Source of the DNA: Verrucomicrobiota bacterium
GTDB taxonomy: Bacteria > Verrucomicrobiota > Verrucomicrobiia > CAIQCK01
Direction of reading: 5' to 3'
Assembly: GCA_016235595.1 (NCBI GenBank)
Contig: JACRJX010000032.1
Location: 62,001-126,000, forward strand
DNA: 64,000 nucleotides
The notes under the pieces: generated by a model
Seen by the model: only the letters and a program-made list of their open reading frames with translations
What the model was told of the DNA's origin: nothing
Database searches by the model: none
Program-made: the position numbers and the translations under genes
Shown: positions 15,381 through 25,135 of the stretch, one piece after another
Layout of the letters: every line of letters starts with the position of its first letter
Numbering within the stretch: the first letter of the stretch is position 1

Positions 15381-17984
15381 ATGAAACTCCATCAAGTTTC
15401 CTTGTTTTGTGCCTTGCTGCTTCCACTCCCTGCGACCCACGCCGACGTGCCTCTCGTCGTCGAGGGCCAGGCCAAGGCTGTCATCGTCATCCCTGCCGCG
15501 CCGTCGCGGGTCGTTCAGTATGCGGCGGATGAGTTGGTCTATCACGTGGAGAAGGCGACCGGCGCGAAGCTGGTCGTGTTCAGCGAGGGTCAGGAGCCGA
15601 AGGAACCTGCTGGCCGCATTTATCTCGGCCCGACCGCTGTGGCATCGAAGGCCGGCATCGAAGCGGCGAAACTGTCGCCGGATTCGTTCAGCTTGCGCAC
15701 GGCGGGCCACGCGCTCCTCATCGTGGGCCGCGACAGCGATGGCAGACCGCTCGATCCGAACACGTGGGCCGGGACATTGTTTGGCGTCTATCAAGTGCTG
15801 GAGAACGTGATGGGCGTGCGATGGCTCTGGCCGGGGAAACTCGGCGAGTACGTGCCCGCGATGAAGAACATCACGGTTCCCGGCACAGACAAGACAGTCG
15901 CGCCGCAGCTCATCATCCGCCGTTTGCGCAGCACGCTGGACGGCCGGCCCGGTGCGGCGGGGGGAGACACATTCTCGCCCAAGGCGTTGAAGAAAGCGCG
16001 GGCGGACGAGCAGCAATGGCTCCGGCGGCAGCGCATGGGCCATTCGCGAAAGATGAACTGGGGCCATTCGTTCACGACGTGGTGGGAGCGGTATGGCAAG
16101 GAACATCCCGACTGGTTCAACCTCCTCGACGATGGCAAACGCGGCCCCCAATACGGCAACCGCGGCGACCGGACCGGCATGTGCGTCTCCAGTCCCGGTT
16201 TCCACGCGCAGATCGTCGAGAACTGGCTGAAGGCGTGCGCCGCCAGTCCCGACAACAAGCCCAACATCAACGGCTGCGAGAACGACGTGTTCGGCCGCTG
16301 CCTGTGCGACCGATGCAAGGCGTGGGACGCGCCGCGGCCCGATGAGAAGCTCTACCCGGAACGCTTCAGCAAACACGGCATCGTCTCCGACCGTTACACG
16401 CGCTTCTGGCGCACGGTGCAGGAACTGGCGGCGAAACACGACCCTGACGTCATCGTCACCGGCTATGCCTACGTGAACTACGCGCCGCCGCCCGTGCGAG
16501 AGAAGCTCAATGACCATGTTTGGATCGGGCTGGTGCCCGACGCGTTCTTCCCGCGCAGCGCGGCGGAACACGAGCAGTGCATCGCCATGTGGCAGGGTTG
16601 GGCGAAGACCGGCTGCAAACTCTTCCTGCGGCCGAACTACACGCTCGAAGGTTATTGCATGCCCTATCTCTACACGCGCCAGTTCGCCGACGAGTTTGCC
16701 CATCACGCCCGGAACGGGATGATCGCGACCGACTTCGATTCGCTCACCGCGATGTGGGCGGTGCAGGGGCCGCAGACGTATCTCTTCGCGCGCTGGCAAA
16801 GCTGCCTCGACAAGAAAGTGGATGAGGTGCTGGCGGAATATTACGCGGGATTCGGTCCGGCGGCGGAGAAGGTGAAGGCTTACTTTGACTACTGGGAAAA
16901 TTACACGACGAGCAACCGCGAACGGTTCCAGGCCGCGGAGAAAAAGCTGAAGGCGAGTTGGGCCACTTATCCGCGCATGGCGCACGAGTGTTTCACACCC
17001 GACGCCTTCGCTCGCGGACAGAAACTGCTCGACGAGGCGGCGAGAACGGCCAAGGACGACACCATCGCTGCCGCACGTGTCGAATTTCTCGGGAAAGGTC
17101 TCGCTCACGCCGAAAAGTGCGCCGCCGTCAGCCGGGCGCGGGCCAATAGCGATTTCATGGCGCTTCAGGAGGCGCTGTCTGACTTGCGCGCGTATCGCAA
17201 ACAAATCGAAACCGACAACGTCGTCAACCTCGCCTATTGCGCGTGGGTCGAATCGCGCGCGTTTGATGCGAAAAGCGCCCGCGAAGTCGCCTACAACGGC
17301 CAGCCACTGAAGCCCGTCGCCGATACGGTCGCACCCGCCAGTGCGACGCCCGTCTCGCTCCGTGGCAACTTCGGCATGATCGCGTCGCTGGGCACGAAGG
17401 AAAAATTCCACGCCACGATCGCAATCCGGAAAATCGGCAAGACCCACATCGAGCCGGCCCATTGGAACCTTTATTCGGCCAAGCGGCAACCGCTCGCGAA
17501 AGGTGACATCGAACCTGGCAAGACGGGCGAACTTGAAATTGCCGTGCCATCGGACGGCATCTGCAACCTTGTCTTGAGCACCGTCGGCAACGCCGGACGG
17601 GTCACGTTGCACAACGATCACGCCGTCATCCTTGGCCGCGAACTGGCGTTGCTGGGCGAGAGCGGACGGCTTTGGTTCTACGTGCCGCCCAAAACCAAGA
17701 CCTTCACCGTCACGCTCACATCACCCGCCCCCGGCGAGACAGTGAAGCTCACAGTGTTCGATCCCTCCGGCAACGAAGCCGCCGCCGGCTGCACGACCGA
17801 AACACCGAAGGTTGATCTCAAGATCAAAGTCCCGCCGGGCCAGGACGGCAAGGCATGGTCGGTGGCGCCATCAAGAGCACCCAAGGGCACACTCGAAGAC
17901 TACTCGATCGCGTTGAGCGACAACCTCCCGCCTTACTGGTCGCAGGCGCCGGATCGGCTGCTGGTGCCGGCGTTGTCGAAGTGA
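15381..17984 (+). CDS. exported DUF4838 protein (putative glycoside hydrolase)
   Basis: An 867-residue protein with signal peptide MKLHQVSLFCALLLPLPATHA. Residues about 30-140 resemble the small alpha/beta domain found before GH20/GH84/GH67-type barrels (YAADELVYHVEKATGAKL, then RIYLGPT). The large middle part fits the DUF4838 family, a TIM-barrel-like putative glycosidase, with the Cys-rich stretch CENDVFGRCLCDRC. The C-terminal third looks like beta-sandwich. By analogy with GH67 it may act on uronic-acid-containing glycans, but the substrate is unknown. I chose the ATG at 15381 as the signal peptide starts there; an in-frame ATG at 15255 would add 42 residues. It opens the glycan region. 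Confidence 0.85.
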   Translation: MKLHQVSLFCALLLPLPATHADVPLVVEGQAKAVIVIPAAPSRVVQYAADELVYHVEKATGAKLVVFSEGQEPKEPAGRIYLGPTAVASKAGIEAAKLSPDSFSLRTAGHALLIVGRDSDGRPLDPNTWAGTLFGVYQVLENVMGVRWLWPGKLGEYVPAMKNITVPGTDKTVAPQLIIRRLRSTLDGRPGAAGGDTFSPKALKKARADEQQWLRRQRMGHSRKMNWGHSFTTWWERYGKEHPDWFNLLDDGKRGPQYGNRGDRTGMCVSSPGFHAQIVENWLKACAASPDNKPNINGCENDVFGRCLCDRCKAWDAPRPDEKLYPERFSKHGIVSDRYTRFWRTVQELAAKHDPDVIVTGYAYVNYAPPPVREKLNDHVWIGLVPDAFFPRSAAEHEQCIAMWQGWAKTGCKLFLRPNYTLEGYCMPYLYTRQFADEFAHHARNGMIATDFDSLTAMWAVQGPQTYLFARWQSCLDKKVDEVLAEYYAGFGPAAEKVKAYFDYWENYTTSNRERFQAAEKKLKASWATYPRMAHECFTPDAFARGQKLLDEAARTAKDDTIAAARVEFLGKGLAHAEKCAAVSRARANSDFMALQEALSDLRAYRKQIETDNVVNLAYCAWVESRAFDAKSAREVAYNGQPLKPVADTVAPASATPVSLRGNFGMIASLGTKEKFHATIAIRKIGKTHIEPAHWNLYSAKRQPLAKGDIEPGKTGELEIAVPSDGICNLVLSTVGNAGRVTLHNDHAVILGRELALLGESGRLWFYVPPKTKTFTVTLTSPAPGETVKLTVFDPSGNEAAAGCTTETPKVDLKIKVPPGQDGKAWSVAPSRAPKGTLEDYSIALSDNLPPYWSQAPDRLLVPALSK

Positions 17985-18039
17985 ACGTTCTTGCCATGCA
18001 GCGGGATGATGCCGGAAGATTTGCATTGAGACACCCACG

Positions 18040-19605
18040 ATGAACTCTCGACTGTTTTCCACATTCACACTTCTTTGTATCGCGTCCGTTGCCGGAGCGG
18101 CGGGCACCGTCTGTGACATCCGCGATTACGGCGCCAAACCGGACGGGACCACGCTCTGCACCGCAGCCATCCAAAAGGCCATCGATAGATGTGCCAGCGA
18201 CGGCGGCGGCACGGTGCGGCTGACCGCGGGTTCATGGCTGTCGGGCACGATCTTCCTGCGCAGCGGTGTTACGCTCCAACTCGACGCGGGTTGCACACTG
18301 CTCGGCAGCACCAACCGCGTGGATTACCTTCACCGCAAAAGCGACGATCCGCCCGCCGCCGCGCCCGTGGTGCACGACCTCATTGTCGGCGAGAAGCTGG
18401 AGCGAATCGCCGTCCGCGGCGCGGGCAAGATTGACGGCAACGGCTCCGTCTGGCGCGACCCGAAAGGCAGGCGGCCGAAGGCGATCCTTTTCAGCGGTTG
18501 CCGCGACGTGCTCGTCGAGGGCATCCATATCGTGGGCACTGGCAGTTGGGCGCAGCACTATCGCAACTGCGACCGGCTTGTGTTGCGCGGGATCACGGTG
18601 TTCAACCACGTGACCTTCAATAATGACGGCCTCGACGTGGATAGTTGCCGCGACGTGACCATCACCGGCTGCAACATTGACTCCGACGACGATGGGCTTT
18701 GCCTCAAGAGCACCTCCAACCTGCCTTGCGAAAACGTGACGATCAGCGACTGCAAGGTCAGCAGCCACTGCAACGGTCTCAAGATGGGCACCGAGTCCGG
18801 CGGCGGCTTCATCAATATCAAGATCAGCAAGTGTTCCGTCAGCTCGCCCAAACGCTCGAAGATGATCTACGGCAACCAGCGTGGACTGGCCGGCATAGCG
18901 TTGGAGATTGTGGACGGCGGCAGGATGGACCGCGTGAGCGTCAGCGACATCGACATCGAGGGCGTCAGCGTGCCGATCTTCGTGCGGCTCGGCAACCGCG
19001 CCCGCATCTACAAGCCGGCCACAACCAAACCCGGCGTCGGCACGCTCCAGAACGTCGCGCTCCGTAACATCGTTGCCCGCGGCTGTTCAACGACCGGCTG
19101 CTCCATCACCGGCCTGCCGGACCATCCTGTGCGCAACGTCACGCTGGAGAACATCCAGCTCGGATTCGAGGGCGGTGAAGGCAATGGCGCGCTCGCGAAA
19201 CCGGTGCCGGAACGGCCAACGAGCTATCCCGAATCCAAAATGTTCGGCACGCTGCCGGCCTGGGGATTCTATTGCCGGCACGTGCGCGGCCTGAGCTTCC
19301 GCAACGTGCAGTTGCGCACCACTCAGCCGGACCTGCGCCACGTGTTTGTCTGCGACGATGCGGAAGACGTGACGCTCGCCAAATTGGACGCACAGTTCTC
19401 ACCCGGCGCGGCGGCGATGATCCGGCTGATCCAGTCGAAAGGAATCTTGCTGAGCGATTCGCCCTTGAAGGCGCCCGGCGGCACGCTGTTGGAAGTGTCG
19501 GGAAGCGAGAGTCGCCGCATCAAACTTCAGAAGAACGACCTCGGCAGCGTCGGCAAGGTCGTTGAACTGTCCGCGGATGTCCCTTCCGATGCCGTCTCGC
19601 AATAG
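18040..19605 (+). CDS. exported GH28-type polygalacturonase-like protein
   Basis: A 521-residue protein with a signal peptide (MNSRLFSTFTLLCIASVAGA) and a right-handed parallel beta-helix. The opening CDIRDYGAKPDGTTLCTAA is typical of glycoside hydrolase family 28. Active-site motifs are recognisable: NNDGLDVDS (equivalent to NTDG), DSDDDGLCLKS, and SSHCNGLKMGTESGG (equivalent to the GHG/SIGS loop). This family hydrolyses polygalacturonic acid or related rhamnogalacturonan bonds. It follows the DUF4838 gene after 55 bases on the same strand and is convergent with the next gene, with stops 21 bases apart. Confidence 0.88.
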   Translation: MNSRLFSTFTLLCIASVAGAAGTVCDIRDYGAKPDGTTLCTAAIQKAIDRCASDGGGTVRLTAGSWLSGTIFLRSGVTLQLDAGCTLLGSTNRVDYLHRKSDDPPAAAPVVHDLIVGEKLERIAVRGAGKIDGNGSVWRDPKGRRPKAILFSGCRDVLVEGIHIVGTGSWAQHYRNCDRLVLRGITVFNHVTFNNDGLDVDSCRDVTITGCNIDSDDDGLCLKSTSNLPCENVTISDCKVSSHCNGLKMGTESGGGFINIKISKCSVSSPKRSKMIYGNQRGLAGIALEIVDGGRMDRVSVSDIDIEGVSVPIFVRLGNRARIYKPATTKPGVGTLQNVALRNIVARGCSTTGCSITGLPDHPVRNVTLENIQLGFEGGEGNGALAKPVPERPTSYPESKMFGTLPAWGFYCRHVRGLSFRNVQLRTTQPDLRHVFVCDDAEDVTLAKLDAQFSPGAAAMIRLIQSKGILLSDSPLKAPGGTLLEVSGSESRRIKLQKNDLGSVGKVVELSADVPSDAVSQ

Positions 19606-19626
19606 CCCGGTCGCGCGACAGAGGAT

Positions 19627-21033
19627 TTACGGCGCGCTGACCTGGTTTTCCTTCCCGCGGTCCTGCACGGCTTGAACGGCAACGCCGGGCGGGGATTGGA
19701 CGACGTTGCCCGTCACGCGATTACGGTCGCCTGTAATGCGGATGGCGACGCTTTCGCGTTTGCCGGCTGCCGGCGCCATTTCACAATGATTATCGGTGAT
19801 CGCATTATCGCTGCCGGTGACCGCAATGGAAATGCCGCGCGCCGCGCACACGGTGTTGCTCGCCAGCGTTTGGTGAGAACCGCCAAGGAGCGCACCGATG
19901 CCGCCGCAACCACGGATACGGTTGCCGGAAATGACGTTCGAGGCGGTGCCGGTTTGGATTGCCACTGCGCTCCGGCTCGTGTCGAGAAACTGGTTGTCGA
20001 GGATGCGGTTGCGGACGTTGAGTTCCGGCTGTCGGCACCAGCGCCAGAGGTTGATGCCGGCATCGCACGCCTCAAACCGGTTGCTTCGCACGAGACAATC
20101 GTTGGCGTCGTTGAGTTCTACTCCCACACGACAGCGGGCAACGCGATTGCCGGTCGCGCGGCAACCGGTTGCGAAATGGTCGAGATCAATCGCCTCATCC
20201 ACCGTGCCTTCAATGACACAGTCCTCGACCACACCGTCAGCGACCGCATACATCGCCACGCCGCGCCCGAAGCACTGCCGGATGATGCAGCGGCGCACCA
20301 CCAGCCCGCGCACGGGTAATCCGATCGGGCCGATCTCGTATCCGTAACCGCCCTCTGCCAACACGCCGCACCGGACAACATGGCCGGAAATCTTGGGGTC
20401 GCTGGCGCGCCGGCCGCCTTCGAGCGTCAGGCCCTCGATCACGATGCCGGCGCTGGACTTGGTGACATGAAAGATGTTCGGCTCGGCTTCGGGATAAAGC
20501 CGCGTCTTTGCTGGCGCGGCAAACGCCAGCGGTTCGGCCAGCACCAGCCGATCCGATTCGACGCGCGCCAGTCTGGCAATGAAATAGGGATCTGGTTTGC
20601 CGGTGAACCGGTTGGTTTTTCCGGGCGCACAGAAATGCAACCGCATCCCGTTGGTGAACCCGGCGACATTGTCCACGCTCAGCGCGCCGGCGCCAATCGC
20701 CGCCGCTTCGACTATCAGCGCGTTCGGCATCGGCGGCAGACGCAATATCGCGCCCGGCTTGCCGCGAATGGTCAGGTTGGTTGCGCCGGCGATCCTCAGG
20801 CTGCTGCGAATCAAATACTCGCCGGCCCCGATGACAATCTCGCCGCCGCCCTGGCGGCGCGCGTCATCAATCGCCGCTTGAATCGGCTGCTCATTGGCGC
20901 CGTTGAATCGCCCGCTGCCATCCTGAGTGACAGAGAACAACGACTCTGCTGGCGCGCCCACCACTGGCGCCGCACACAGAATCCAAGCCGCCGCCATCAC
21001 CAAAGCACTTGCCGGGACTGTCCTTGTCTTCAT
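19627..21033 (-). CDS. exported right-handed beta-helix repeat protein
   Basis: A 468-residue protein with signal peptide MKTRTVPASALVMAAAWILCAAPVVG and a pectate-lyase-like beta-helix: AIDDARRQGGGEIVIGAGEYLI near the start, then many short coils rich in N, V, I and G (for example VVRRCIIRQCFGRGVAMYAV). It is probably a polysaccharide lyase, epimerase or binding protein; the catalytic residues cannot be placed. I chose the ATG at 21033, preceded by GAGGAAG; the open frame continues far upstream only as antisense to neighbours. It is divergent from the propeller gene (144 bases between starts) and tail-to-tail with the GH28 gene. Confidence 0.85.
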   Translation of the reverse strand: MKTRTVPASALVMAAAWILCAAPVVGAPAESLFSVTQDGSGRFNGANEQPIQAAIDDARRQGGGEIVIGAGEYLIRSSLRIAGATNLTIRGKPGAILRLPPMPNALIVEAAAIGAGALSVDNVAGFTNGMRLHFCAPGKTNRFTGKPDPYFIARLARVESDRLVLAEPLAFAAPAKTRLYPEAEPNIFHVTKSSAGIVIEGLTLEGGRRASDPKISGHVVRCGVLAEGGYGYEIGPIGLPVRGLVVRRCIIRQCFGRGVAMYAVADGVVEDCVIEGTVDEAIDLDHFATGCRATGNRVARCRVGVELNDANDCLVRSNRFEACDAGINLWRWCRQPELNVRNRILDNQFLDTSRSAVAIQTGTASNVISGNRIRGCGGIGALLGGSHQTLASNTVCAARGISIAVTGSDNAITDNHCEMAPAAGKRESVAIRITGDRNRVTGNVVQSPPGVAVQAVQDRGKENQVSAP

Positions 21034-21177
21034 GGCATCTTCACTTCCTCGCGGCCCATTTACCTCCGTCGGCGATTGAAACACAAGGACGGACGCCAGC
21101 GGAACGGCGAGGTGATTGGCGCAAGAGTTGTGTGGAGTTGTCGCGTCCTGCGCGGTAGCATCGCGAGCCATCGTCAC

Positions 21178-23085
21178 ATGAAGATGCCAACGCTCAGCCT
21201 CATCGCGCTCGCGCTTGCCCTGCAAGCCAGCGCTGCCACGAAAGAATTGGGCGGCGGTTTTCGCGACCACGGTGTCGCCACCCCTGTGAGCAATCATCGT
21301 GGCATCGTGGCCACCGCGGACGGCGACGGACGGGACGCGGTGCTCGTGTGGCTCTACGACTGCCGCGGCGGTTACGCATTGCTGATGGTTGACGCCGAGA
21401 CGGGCAAGAGCCAGCAGTTCCCCACGCCCTACCCGTGGGGCGGCGACGGGCCGTTCGCCTCGATCCTCTCTCGCGCCGGCAAATACTACACGCACTTCGG
21501 CAGTCACTTCTCCGAATTCGACCCGGCCAGGCGCGCGTTCACGTTTTGGCAGCGCACCAAGCCGCAGATGGCCATGAGCATGACCGAAGCCGACGACGGT
21601 ACGCTCTGGTCGGCGAGTTATCCCAACAGCGGACTGGTGTCGTTCAACCCTCAAACGCGCCAGTTCAAGGACCACGGTTACATCAACAAGGAGAACTGGG
21701 CGCAGTACCCGCGCAGCGTGGCGGTGGACGATGCCGGCTGGGTTTACGTCGGCATTGGCAGCGCCGCCGGCCAGATCGTCATTTACGATCCACAGACCGC
21801 CACGGCCAAACCGTTTTTTGCAGCAAAAGAACGAGTCAAAGGCTACCCGCCGGTTTATCGCGAGACGGACGGCAAGGTCTATGGCCACGCGCCCGGAAAC
21901 CCGACCGACGGCTGGTTTGAATTTTACAAAGGTGAAGCGCGCAAGATCGGCAAACACCAGCCGAAGCCCAAGACGATCATCACCGGCAGCCAGGGCTTGG
22001 TTCATCGCGAGTTCCCCAGTGGCAGGCGCCTGAAGGGATGTGGCACGCTGGAGCACATTTTGATTGTGGAGGATCCGAAGACGCGAAAGTCGAAGACGGT
22101 GACGTTCGACTATACCAGCGAAGGCGCGCACGTCATGGGCGTGGCCGCTGCGCCCAACAGCACCCTCTGTGGCGGCACGGCGTTCCCGATGCGATTTTTC
22201 AGCTTCAACCCGAAGACCGACTCGTGGATCAACTGCGAAGCCTACGGCCAGTTCAACACCGTCGCGCGACAGGGCGAGCGGTTCTTCTTCGGCGGCTACG
22301 GCCACGGTTTCCTGCTGGAGTGGAATCCGTCGCAGCCGTGGGTGGACAGCAAGAAAGGCAAACCCGGCTGCAACCCGCTGTTTCTGACCGACTGCCATCC
22401 CACCATCAATCGTCCGCACGCGTTGCTCGCGCATCCCGACGGCCGCACCCTCGTGCTCGCCGGCACGCCCGGCTATGGCTACACCGGCGGCGGGTTGTTG
22501 TTCTGGGACCGTGAGACGCGCCAGAGCGTGCTGCTGACGCACGAGCAGATTCTGCCGGAGCATTCGACGATGAGTCTCGCGGCGTTGCCAAACGGCAAAT
22601 TGCTCGGCGGTACCACCACCAGCGCCGGCACCGGCGGCGAGCGCAAGACCACCGAAGCGCAGCTCTATATCATGGACATGACCACGAAGAAGCTCGACTG
22701 GCATGCTGCTGTGTTTCCCGGTGCGCAGGGCTACACCGATCTTCGTCCCGGCCCGAACGGCCTCGTCTTCGGTGTGGCCGACCAGAAGCGGTTCTTCGTC
22801 TTCGATCCCGCCGCCCGCAAAGTCGTCCACGAACAAGACCTCGCCGCCGAGTTTGGGCCGACGACCTCGCAACAAGGCCCGCGCGTCTTCGTGACCGACG
22901 GCAAAGGCCGGTATTACGTTCTTTTCCAAAAAGGCATCGCCCAGCTCGACCCAGCCACCTTCAAGATCACGATGCTGGCAAAATCGCCCATCCACGTCGG
23001 CGGCGGAGGCGATTACCTTGATGGGCGCATCTACTTCGCGAACGGTTCGCACCTCTACAGCTACACACTCGCCGCAGAACACTGA
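21178..23085 (+). CDS. exported beta-propeller protein of unknown function
   Basis: A 635-residue protein with signal peptide MKMPTLSLIALALALQASA. The rest consists of repeated beta-sheet blades (for example GTLWSASYPNSGLVSFNPQT, GWVYVGIGSAAGQIVIYDP, GLVFGVADQKRFFVFDP), typical of WD40/Kelch/NHL-like propellers. No catalytic motif is identified, so it may be a carbohydrate lyase, a binding protein or a scaffold. It ends three bases before the M14 peptidase gene, so the two are almost certainly co-expressed. An upstream in-frame extension to 20380 is antisense to the beta-helix gene and is rejected. Confidence 0.82.
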   Translation: MKMPTLSLIALALALQASAATKELGGGFRDHGVATPVSNHRGIVATADGDGRDAVLVWLYDCRGGYALLMVDAETGKSQQFPTPYPWGGDGPFASILSRAGKYYTHFGSHFSEFDPARRAFTFWQRTKPQMAMSMTEADDGTLWSASYPNSGLVSFNPQTRQFKDHGYINKENWAQYPRSVAVDDAGWVYVGIGSAAGQIVIYDPQTATAKPFFAAKERVKGYPPVYRETDGKVYGHAPGNPTDGWFEFYKGEARKIGKHQPKPKTIITGSQGLVHREFPSGRRLKGCGTLEHILIVEDPKTRKSKTVTFDYTSEGAHVMGVAAAPNSTLCGGTAFPMRFFSFNPKTDSWINCEAYGQFNTVARQGERFFFGGYGHGFLLEWNPSQPWVDSKKGKPGCNPLFLTDCHPTINRPHALLAHPDGRTLVLAGTPGYGYTGGGLLFWDRETRQSVLLTHEQILPEHSTMSLAALPNGKLLGGTTTSAGTGGERKTTEAQLYIMDMTTKKLDWHAAVFPGAQGYTDLRPGPNGLVFGVADQKRFFVFDPAARKVVHEQDLAAEFGPTTSQQGPRVFVTDGKGRYYVLFQKGIAQLDPATFKITMLAKSPIHVGGGGDYLDGRIYFANGSHLYSYTLAAEH

Positions 23086-23088
23086 ACC

Positions 23089-24303
23089 ATGAAAACACTG
23101 CTCCAACTGCTGCTCGCATTCGCACTCACAACCACCGCCGCCATTTCGGCGGAGGCGCCCGATTTGGAGTTCATCGACACCAGTTTCGAGAATGCGTCGC
23201 CTCTCTGGTATGAGTTCGCCGCCGATGGGACGATTGTCGTGAATTTGCTCTACGACCATGAGCGCAATTCGCCCAACCGGGCCGCCGGACATTTCCATTT
23301 CCTGCTTCACGCCAAGCCCGGCTCCAAGCTGACGCTGGAGTTCAAGAACCTCGACAACGTCTGGAACGGCCGCCACGGCTCCGTCGCGAGAGAAATGAAA
23401 GCGGCCTCCATTTCCGAAAACGGCCGGGATTGGAAAGTCGTCCCGATGGACAGCCTGCCGGAGAACCGCGTGCGGCTCACGGTCGAGATGCCCGGCCCCC
23501 GGCTCTACGTCGCGCGCATTGAACCCTACCGCCTCTCCGACCTCGACCGCTTGCTCGCATCCATCCGCAGCAACCCGCTTGTGGAAATCACGCCCATTGG
23601 CAAAACCGTGCAAGGCCGCGAGCTGGAGATCCTCCGCGTCGGCGACGAGAGCGCGCCGCACCGGGTCTTCATCCGTGCGCGGGCGCATCCGTGGGAAACC
23701 GGCGGCAACTGGGCCGTCGAGGGACTTATCCACCGTCTTCTGAAGGGTGACGCGGAGGCGAAGAAGTTTCTTCAACAGTTCTGTCTCTACGTCATGCCGA
23801 TCGCAAACAAGGACGGCGTCGCGCGCGGCATGACGCGGTTCAATCTCCAAGGCAAGGACCTCAACCGCAACTGGGACAAGCCCGCCGACCCGCAGCTCTC
23901 GCCGGAAAACGCGGCGTTGGAAAAGTGGCTGGAGAAGATGACCGCCGCGGGCAAGCGCCCGCAACTGGCGATGGAACTGCACAATGACGGCGGCGGCAAT
24001 CTGCATATCAGCCGCCCGGAGGTGCCGCAACTGAAGCAATACCTGGAACGCATGGCACATCTGGAGAAACTACTGCGCCAGCACACGTGGTTCACGGAGG
24101 GCAGCACGAAGGCGACGTTCCGCAACCCCGGCTCGCTGGGCGACGGTTGGCTGGAGCGCTTCGGCATTGACGCAGTGGTGTTGGAGTTCAACTGCAACCG
24201 CATCGCCGGTCTCAACGACGTCGCCACGGGCCGGCACTGGCAGACCTTCGGCGAGAAGCTCGCCACGGTCTTCCACGAATACTTCGCCGCCGCGAAGCCG
24301 TGA
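23089..24303 (+). CDS. exported M14-family zinc carboxypeptidase
   Basis: A 404-residue protein with signal peptide MKTLLQLLLAFALTTTAAISA, an N-terminal beta-sandwich (about 25-155) typical of cytosolic-carboxypeptidase-like M14 proteins, then the peptidase domain. Zinc and catalytic motifs are visible: HPWE (RARAHPWETGGNW), the substrate-binding DLNRNW, the third zinc ligand in AMELHND and the catalytic Glu in VVLEFNCNR. It should remove C-terminal residues from peptides or cleave peptidoglycan-like amide bonds. It starts three bases after the propeller gene. Confidence 0.9.
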   Translation: MKTLLQLLLAFALTTTAAISAEAPDLEFIDTSFENASPLWYEFAADGTIVVNLLYDHERNSPNRAAGHFHFLLHAKPGSKLTLEFKNLDNVWNGRHGSVAREMKAASISENGRDWKVVPMDSLPENRVRLTVEMPGPRLYVARIEPYRLSDLDRLLASIRSNPLVEITPIGKTVQGRELEILRVGDESAPHRVFIRARAHPWETGGNWAVEGLIHRLLKGDAEAKKFLQQFCLYVMPIANKDGVARGMTRFNLQGKDLNRNWDKPADPQLSPENAALEKWLEKMTAAGKRPQLAMELHNDGGGNLHISRPEVPQLKQYLERMAHLEKLLRQHTWFTEGSTKATFRNPGSLGDGWLERFGIDAVVLEFNCNRIAGLNDVATGRHWQTFGEKLATVFHEYFAAAKP

Positions 24304-24341
24304 CGGAACGACGAAGGACAGCCGCGCGACAAACCGGATTC

Positions 24342-25037
24342 ATGAACCCGAACAACTCCGACGCGGGAGGCTGTCCGCGAGTCCTGAGCCTGCTCATCGC
24401 TGCGCAGGCCGGCGTGGTTCTCCTGGCCGGGCTTAACATCGCATGGGTTGGCACGCGCACGTCGCTGCCGATGGGTGAGTTTGTTCGCTGGCGCGAGCTG
24501 TTGTCGTTGGGGATTTTCACGCCGTTGTCGATGGTGTTGCAATTCCTGGTGGTGTGGACGCTGGAACGCGGACGACGTGACGCTGCGGGACCGCTGACAC
24601 TGTTCGTGCTGGCCGTGTGCTGGCTCAGCGTCTCGATGGGCGTGCATGAACCCATCATCGCTCTCACTCGCGCCGGCGGGCCGCGCCTGGCGGACAGCCT
24701 CTGGTTCTGGAAAGAGGTCTTCAGCCACGCGATGTTTTTCGCCGCTTACACCGCGTTGTCGCTTGCGCTCGTGTGGAGCCAGGTCCGGAATCCCCTGGCG
24801 CGGCCGATGAGCGGCGCGACGGTCGCGTTGTTCGTGGCGTGCGGCGTGGTAACAGGCGCGGGCATCTACTACTCGCTCTTTCCCGCGAAGGATATCCGCG
24901 TGGACAGGTGGGTGATGGTCGTGACGATCATCGCCATCATGGCGCTGCGTGGCCGCCGCCCGTTGATGCGGCTGCCGTTGAACATGGTCATGGAACCTGC
25001 CTATATCCTCGCGCTGTTGGCGTTGGCAGTCCGTTGA
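24342..25037 (+). CDS. polytopic membrane protein of unknown function
   Basis: A 231-residue protein with about seven hydrophobic segments (for example VLSLLIAAQAGVVLLAGL, LTLFVLAVCWLSVSMG, VALFVACGVVTGAGIYY), separated by short Arg-rich loops. I do not recognise the family. I chose the ATG at 24342; a GTG at 24300 overlaps the previous stop but only adds a hydrophilic stretch. It follows the carboxypeptidase gene and could take part in uptake or anchoring of products, but nothing in the sequence shows that. Confidence 0.75.
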   Translation: MNPNNSDAGGCPRVLSLLIAAQAGVVLLAGLNIAWVGTRTSLPMGEFVRWRELLSLGIFTPLSMVLQFLVVWTLERGRRDAAGPLTLFVLAVCWLSVSMGVHEPIIALTRAGGPRLADSLWFWKEVFSHAMFFAAYTALSLALVWSQVRNPLARPMSGATVALFVACGVVTGAGIYYSLFPAKDIRVDRWVMVVTIIAIMALRGRRPLMRLPLNMVMEPAYILALLALAVR

Positions 25038-25135
25038 GACAAATGAGAAAACACACAGGCTGCCGGCGGGATGCCGTCAGCCGCTCTGAGTAACTTGTAT
25101 TCAGCTCGCCGCTTTGGCAGCATCAGTGCACGACG

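Noticed and set aside
14340..17621. 1093-codon minus-strand open frame reaching from nadC through the DUF4838 gene
   Set aside because: Only the last 284 codons show a protein family (NadC). The rest is antisense to a clearly coding gene and owes its length to high GC.
19627..24060. 1477-codon minus-strand open frame extending past the beta-helix gene
   Set aside because: Signal peptide and ribosome site at 21033 mark the real start; the upstream part is antisense to propeller and peptidase genes.
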